DNA of 64,000 nucleotides from Oegoconia quadripuncta (Eukaryota > Arthropoda > Insecta > Lepidoptera > Autostichidae). This document shows positions 58,560-64,000 of the stretch, piece after piece (positions within the stretch are counted from its first letter, which is position 1; every line of letters starts with the position of its first letter). The stretch covers positions 5,474,914 through 5,538,913 of the forward strand of contig OX438749.1 of assembly GCA_949316235.1 (NCBI GenBank), in the 5' to 3' direction. A model generated the notes under the pieces. It did not search any database, had not been told where the DNA came from, and saw only the letters and a list, made by a program, of their open reading frames with translations. The position numbers were made by a program, and so were the translations under genes.

Positions 58560-58891
58560 CCGCCTCCGTGGCTCAATGTAAATAACATTGGGTTTATGAT
58601 TCGCAGGTCGCGGGTTCGATCCTCAGCGGGGTACATATTTAAGTACTCGGTTTGGTCGATGGTATAGGGCATTTTAAATGTCCGCCTGGATAGCTACCAC
58701 CATCTTATCTAAATCTGCCGTCAAGCAGCAATATTAATATCACTGTTATGTTCCGGTTGTCAGAGATGAGATAGCCAGTCCCCCAAATGTGTTGGGGTTT
58801 CCGGATCAGTACGCTTCCACCTTCGACCTCATTTTCACTTAACATCAGGTGTGATTGAGGTCAAGTACGAACCCGTCGTGCATAAAAAAAA
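58560..58891 (+). repeat. SINE-B, full length
   Basis: The most complete plus-strand copy: head CGCCTCCGTGGCTCAATG, B box GGTTCGATCCTCAGCGGGG, body, and tail GTCGTGCATAAAAAAAA. Confidence 0.88.
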
Positions 58892-59116
58892 GTTCATTTG
58901 ACAGACTTTTTCAGGACAGGCCATAAACTGAATTCGTACAAAAGAAAAAAATATTTAATTTAAGCCTATTTTTTTCGAATGACGTGTCTTATTATTAGAC
59001 TTATTCAATTCTAAGGTCTATTTAAAGTAAAAACAAATTATATATTCAATAGCCATATGAATTCTGAATACTTTCACGGTTACAGATTTTAAGTAGGTAC
59101 AATTCCTTGTAAAATT

Positions 59117-59332
59117 ATGGATTTCTTGTTACCTATATTCCTCGGAAAATTTAACAAGAATGTATTAGATGTTGACGATCTTGCGTTTAAAGAAACAACA
59201 GAAATAGCTATTCATATTACGTTTTTAATCTATATTTCATCTATGATTGGTTTGTGCTTACAAAAATACGTGACACATTTATTGGCATCATTTCGTATGA
59301 TACATTTTCTTAGATTCTTTCGCTCAAACTAA
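59117..59332 (+). other. Short open frame, doubtful
   Basis: 71 codons starting MDFLLPIFLGKFNKN. A hydrophobic stretch (IAIHITFLIYISSMIGLCL) could span a membrane. The frame runs into a family C repeat at its 3' end, with no splice signal or homology that I recognise. It is listed only because it is the best small frame in this region. Confidence 0.15.
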
Positions 59333-59600
59333 TATTATAAATGCGATAGTTGTATATGCGTGTGGTATGTATGATTGTTTGAGTCGATTTTGATGAAATG
59401 CTTCACGTCAACAAAGTCGCGGGCAACAGGTAGTCCTCAATAATGGTTGATCCCAACTATCCCAACTAATATTAATGTTTGTTACCTCATCACGTCTAAA
59501 CGGCTGGACAGATTTGAATGAAATTTGGTCGGTAGACACATAAGGACCTGGATTAACATATAGGCAAATTTTTTTGCTGAACCAATTATGATAAAAATTT
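59330..59600. repeat. Family C dispersed repeat fragments
   Basis: AACTAATATTATAAATGCGATAG, GTTTGAGTCGATTTTGATG and TGAATGAAATTTGGTCGGTAG, in two adjoining pieces. Confidence 0.55.
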
Positions 59601-59621
59601 GCTAGTTTCAAAATAATAAAT

Positions 59622-59887
59622 AAATGAATAATAAATATCTTTGCACATACACACAGCGCCATCTAGTTCCACACTAAGCAACCAGGCTTGTATTATAGAT
59701 ACCAGATGGCAGATAAACTACACAAATACTTTTTTTTGTAAATAAATACACATATAAATGAAAAACATCCATAACTCTGGAACACATCGGTATTCATCAT
59801 ACAAACATATGCCCCTAGCGGGATTCGAACCCGCGACCTTTCGGTGTAGCAGCTGAATTTCTAACCACTACACCAAACAGGCCGTCA
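59622..59887 (-). repeat. SINE-A, full length, inverted
   Basis: CACACAGCGCCATCTAGTTC, GCGGGATTCGAACCCGCGACC and head end ACCAAACAGGCCGTC. Confidence 0.85.
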
Positions 59888-60442
59888 AATAAATAATAAA
59901 TAGTTACTGTAGCGCAAACTCAGGTGAGGTCATCTCAAGTTTTCTCATTTAGTACTCATAATAATAACACTTCAGTATAACCGAATGATTTACAACCACA
60001 ACCGGACGCCACACCAGTTTCATGCATAAAACAATTTCAACATTTTCAAATCCAGTTTTTACATTAATGGTCGCTTTTGTGAATCTAGATTAGAACCATT
60101 GGTATATTAACTAGATGACTTTCGCGAAATCATGAATATATTTCCAATTATTTGCTTAGTGTTGAGTCTTGCCCTGATTGTAATCTCAGGCTGGAACAAC
60201 GCCATTTTCATTTTATGACAAAAGACGCCGGATGAAGACTGTTTAGATAACTGTGTCAGAAAATTGGTCAGGTTCTAAGTTTACTAAACAATGGTTGTTG
60301 GAAGTATCATTATTATCTATTCCGTCGGCAAAAAATTATGAGATCTTTTTGTAGTGCATTCGTCTAGAATTTTAACAAAATGCTTATACTGGGGCTAGGA
60401 CATTTGGCGCCACGAGGATGTTTTTTATGCACAAAGCGACCT

Positions 60443-60690
60443 GGGGGTCTACTTTCTAACGAAAATAGCTTCGGACGGCTTTTTCTTTTGCTAAGAATCT
60501 TTTATTTGCATAACTTCAGACGTTCCTTGCGTCCCGTACTAACTTGTGATGTCCAACTATATACAATAAAAGTAAAATAATGACGATTGGTATATAATTG
60601 ACACAGCAAACTGTAAAAGAATAAGTCCGAAGTTACGGACGTCCGAAGCTATTTTCGTAAGAGAGGGGGTCTACCCCTTGTGTGCGAAGT
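60443..60690. mobile_element. Probable MITE with 19-bp perfect inverted pair
   Basis: ACGAAAATAGCTTCGGACG (60459-60477) is exactly inverted at 60640-60658, and both sides continue into a GGGGGTCTAC motif. It adjoins GTGTGCGAAGTGCGAG (60678-60700), a terminus like that of MITE family G. The frame at 60380-60580 is within it and is not a gene. Confidence 0.6.
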
Positions 60691-61001
60691 GCGAGTTTTT
60701 AACTTTGAAATTTTTAAACTTTGTCATTACTGTGCTAGTGCACAGCCTTAATGCAACCACGAACTACTAAATAAAAAAATTAAGACTATATAACGGATGA
60801 GTTTTTATAGATTAAGACTATATAATAGAAGGTATTGGCATAGATAGTTTTTTTTTGTTTCAAAAACATAAACCAGAATAAAGCATTGTATAATTTGACG
60901 GTCGGGTTTGTAGCCTATTCCACATAATTAATTCATTAAGATATATAAATAAAAAAAACTGAGAAAATATGGGTTCTAAATAAATCTCCCATGATAGGAA
61001 G

Positions 61002-61440
61002 GAACCCTACGAAACCCTACATACGCTTTTATAACCTTATACCTGAGAATATCATTAATCTAAATGAAAAACAATTTAAAAACCATGTCAAAACAACATT
61101 AACAAAAAAAGGTTATTACAAAATTAGTGACTATCTGAATGACCAAAACGCTTGATATACTTCGCATAGCTCCCAAAAATGATAAAATTGTATTAGTTGT
61201 ATACTTTTATATATATAAAAGAAAATGATCCTGTGGGTTTCTTGCGCCGCTTCTTTTCCCACAGATGATTTCCCTTTCCGAAGCGGTGGTAGCTTGGACA
61301 TACCGACTGACCGAAAAATGCTTAGCCCTATATTTATTTATATATATTTATTTATATTTATTTATATATATATTTAAATTGACATTCAACAAATGATATC
61401 ATGTATCTTACGTTGAAATAAAATGGTTTGAGTTTGAGTT
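61002..61440 (+). mobile_element. LINE ORF2 carboxy end and 3' UTR
   Basis: The plus strand encodes a carboxy end with FYNLIPENI and KKGYYKISDYLND and stops near 61160. The 3' UTR is shared with 30980-31262 (TTGCGCCGCTTCTTTTCCC, TGACATTCAACAAATGATAT) and includes a TATTTATATA simple repeat. 5'-truncated. Confidence 0.72.
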
Positions 61441-61444
61441 TCCC

Positions 61445-62235
61445 GTCAGTTGCATATCAATCTCCGTCTGGCGCGTGCCTCGATGATTGTTTTAAGAAAA
61501 AAAATCTACCTATGCCAATAACTTATATTTCACTTACCTAATATGCCCTATTTTACGTACTACCATTATCTAGTACCTATTCATAGCTCAATAATTATTT
61601 ATTTTCATTTATTTAAAAAAATATATATAGCTTGTATTTCTTTACGGGTAAGATTTGATTATAGCCGATCAGATAATTAAATGGGTTGTTTACAAATAAA
61701 ATCAATATGTAAGTAATAATATATAAACAGAGTTGTCTTGTAATTCTAAGTCAATGTGTTTATTTAGTGTCACAATTAGTGTGATAAGTTCCATCAAATT
61801 TGGAAATTTTTAGCTCATTGTAATTGTACAGAGGTATTTATCATGTTTGTTTCCACTTCACAAACAACGACACAATTACAGGAATCTGTGAAGACGTCGC
61901 GTGATTTCAAATAATTTACGAGGGAATTAACGTCACTAAATTATATGTCTTACAGGCTATAAACTTTTGTCATTCACACTTGGTTTAATCGTTATACTTC
62001 ACATTTCAGTAAAAGAATGCTAACTATCAAATAAATTTACTTCAAAATTCTAGTAACTCAGTCTTTAATATTTCGAGACAACATTTCAGTTCGCTCTGCG
62101 CTCCATTTCACTTTAAAACTGATTGAATTTGTTTGAGTCACAGACTATTAAGGAAAGGTCTGTGGTTTCAATAATTTTATACTTATGTAAGTACCTATAG
62201 CATTAAAATAAGCTTAGTTATCCTTGCGATTCTAA
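61445..62235. other. Non-coding stretch
   Basis: AT-rich. No gene, RNA or repeat family is recognised. Confidence 0.4.
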
Positions 62236-62239
62236 AGCC

Positions 62240-62470
62240 TTTTTTCCCGACTGCCCAAGAAAGGAGAGTAATGTTTTTCTAATGTATGTATGTAAGTATG
62301 TCCGTTCCTTTGACGCATCTTGTAGCTTAAACGGGTTGACCCATTTTGAAATGCATGATGTCGTTAGATTCGTCTTGATACCTAAAGTATCATAGGATAC
62401 ATTTTATGTTAAAACATCCAACATGGCGTCCACATTAATACAAAATATGCTATTCGGTTTTTTTTGGTTT
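62240..62470 (+). repeat. Family F dispersed repeat
   Basis: CCCGACTGCCCAAGAAAGGAG, GTAATGTTTTTCTAATG and TTGAAATGCATGATGTCG. Relatives are at 12935, 13370 and 37518. Confidence 0.5.
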
Positions 62471-62654
62471 TTAAATACTAAAATAAAAAAAAAGTTTTTA
62501 CACTAACGTCTAAGAGGCATAAATAGCCAATTCCTCTGAAGTTTATTTTCCTGAGAGTCCCCCGATAGTCTAATCGCACTCCGCACTCTAAACGTTATTG
62601 CGGAGGAGATAGACCTCTTCAGTTGTACTCTGAGTGAATTCATAAATATAGCTC

Positions 62655-62713
62655 TTGTTATTATTTGTTACAAATTGTAATTTTAAATTGCAATTTGTAA
62701 CAAATAATAACAA
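62655..62713. repeat. AT-rich inverted repeat (about 29-bp arms)
   Basis: TTGTTATTATTTGTTACAAA (62655 on) and its complement ending at 62713 form a hairpin with one mismatch and almost no loop. An AAATAAATAAAATAAA tract follows. Confidence 0.75.
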
Positions 62714-62884
62714 TAAATAAATAAAATAAACTACTGTAAGTAGTCTTCACTGCACTATCGCATTAGGGTAAACCTGTAAAGATAGTTGTAAGATTGGAAA
62801 TAAATAAATAAAAAATAAATAAATAATTCCTCGAATAACGCTTAGCTGTCAAAATGGCAGATGTCAAAATGAATGTTAGCGTAG

Positions 62885-63120
62885 CTTATGTATACTAGTT
62901 CTTCGTCCGCGGTTTTGCTTTCGTGGAATAATTTTATCGCGGATATGTTTAATTTATTTATCACGCGTGAACTACTCTCTTTATGGGGATAAAACTATCC
63001 TATGTTAAAGTTCAGGGCATGTTCTACCTATATACAAAATTTCATCCAAATCCGTTCATCCGTTTCGTCGTGATTGAGCAACAAACAAACAAATATCCAA
63101 ACTTTTACAATTATAATACA
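62885..63120 (+). repeat. Family C dispersed repeat
   Basis: ACTAGTTCTTCGTCCGCGG, TTTATCGCGGATATG, TTTCATCCAAATCCGTTCATC and an AATTATAATACAATTAG end. Confidence 0.6.
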
Positions 63121-64000
63121 ATTAGATTAAATTACAGCCAAGGACAACTTAGTACTCGGTGATTATAGCCAAACTATTTGGTATTTTTGACAGATGTAAT
63201 TTTTCACATAATATTTGTCTTTTTGAGACAATCAGCGATCCTATTTGTATCGGAATAAATATCACATTTAATTTAGTAATAAACAACGCGCACTGTAGTG
63301 CTCTAGAATCGTATTTCCTCGGCCATAAATCATTTCTTTTACCAACTTACAAAGGTCAGGTTTGCTTTTTACTGACAACAAACACAAAAACTGAGCTATT
63401 TGCTCGGTGCGTAGGCGCATACAAGCGGTCAAGTGTATCATTGCGCTGCATTGCATGCGTGAGTGCCGCCAGTGACATCAGTGGCGATGCGAACGTTGTG
63501 GGCGCTCTTCCGTCATGTTATATTGTAATTTGAATAAAGTGATAGTAGCTATAGAGTGATTTAAAATCTGTTTCACAACAACAAAGGCACTACTCTCCGT
63601 CTACTTCAAAATCCGTCAAGTTATTCGCTGGAATGCTTGGAAGCACACACCATTGTGTATATCTACATACCTACCAAATTTATAATATTATGATAGTACA
63701 GCAACAGGAAAACACACACACACAAACATACACACACACACTGATAATTAAAACTTCTTTTATACTCCCCCTCCCCTCGGGTTCCTATCCCTACCCTTAT
63801 ACTCCATTAACTCAGCTTGTATAAACATCATGTGGAACTCGTTAGCACTTGTGATCCTAATTTTCATTAATGACTGTATAGTTGTCTGGTTTTATCCTCA
63901 TTGATTTGTTTCAGTAATAGTGTATTTGTATTGGAATCAGTTTGCTACCGGATCACACATACAGACAGTATTGAAATGTTATTATCTGGCATGCAAGATT
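63121..64000. other. Non-coding window end
   Basis: A CA-rich microsatellite lies at 63713-63741. The frame at 63159-63533 has no recognisable motif. No gene is called. Confidence 0.4.

Noticed and set aside
63159..63533. 124-codon plus-strand frame
   Set aside because: No motif, low-complexity composition and repeat-rich surroundings. Nothing supports coding.

Overview
The window reads as AT-rich nuclear DNA from an insect, most probably a moth or butterfly. The evidence is indirect. It holds many short interspersed repeats of the kinds that fill lepidopteran genomes: tRNA-headed SINEs, LINE 3' tails ending in ATG/ATC, TTTGAC or AAATA runs, and short inverted-repeat elements. Host coding density is very low. 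There is no bacterial gene organisation, operon, CRISPR array or rRNA operon.

Only one stretch looks like a host protein-coding exon. It lies on the minus strand at 5331-5928: a splice acceptor, then an open frame of 71 + 127 codons that begins inside a signal-peptide-like hydrophobic segment and runs to a stop. I do not recognise the protein. Its first exon was not found.

The rest is mobile DNA in layers. (1) A complete Ty1/copia element at 25321-30332 has 285-bp LTRs that look identical, a 5-bp target duplication and one intact gag-pol frame. It sits inside a small inverted-repeat element. (2) A Ty3/gypsy element at 49890-57072 has matching 231-bp LTRs and a 4-bp target duplication. Its gag-pol frame is broken by one base at a 7-A run inside the integrase zinc finger, and an 18-unit GC-rich 31-bp tandem array lies between integrase and the 3' LTR. 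(3) A 5'-truncated, frame-broken LINE reverse transcriptase lies at about 14818-16481 on the minus strand. (4) There are several LINE 3' ends. (5) Two tRNA-headed SINE families (called A and B here) have about ten copies each, including one copy of A inserted in B. Fragments resembling the 3' half of 5S rRNA are also present. (6) Several MITE or foldback elements occur, one with 101-bp perfect arms. (7) Tandem arrays include a 29-bp unit repeated 13 times and a diverged array of about 128 bp per unit.

Layout: 1-5300 is mostly unassigned, with SINE-B, a LINE tail and a double hairpin. 5331-5928 is the host exon. 6260-7180 is a cluster of foldback elements. 7200-12000 is largely unassigned. 12016-12392 is the minisatellite. 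14.8-16.8 kb is LINE plus SINE-A. 17.8-25.3 kb is dense with MITEs and SINEs. 25.3-30.3 kb is copia. 30.7-48 kb is scattered repeats. 49.9-57.1 kb is gypsy. 57.8-64 kb is SINEs, LINE tails and unassigned DNA. Repeat family letters are labels used only in this annotation.
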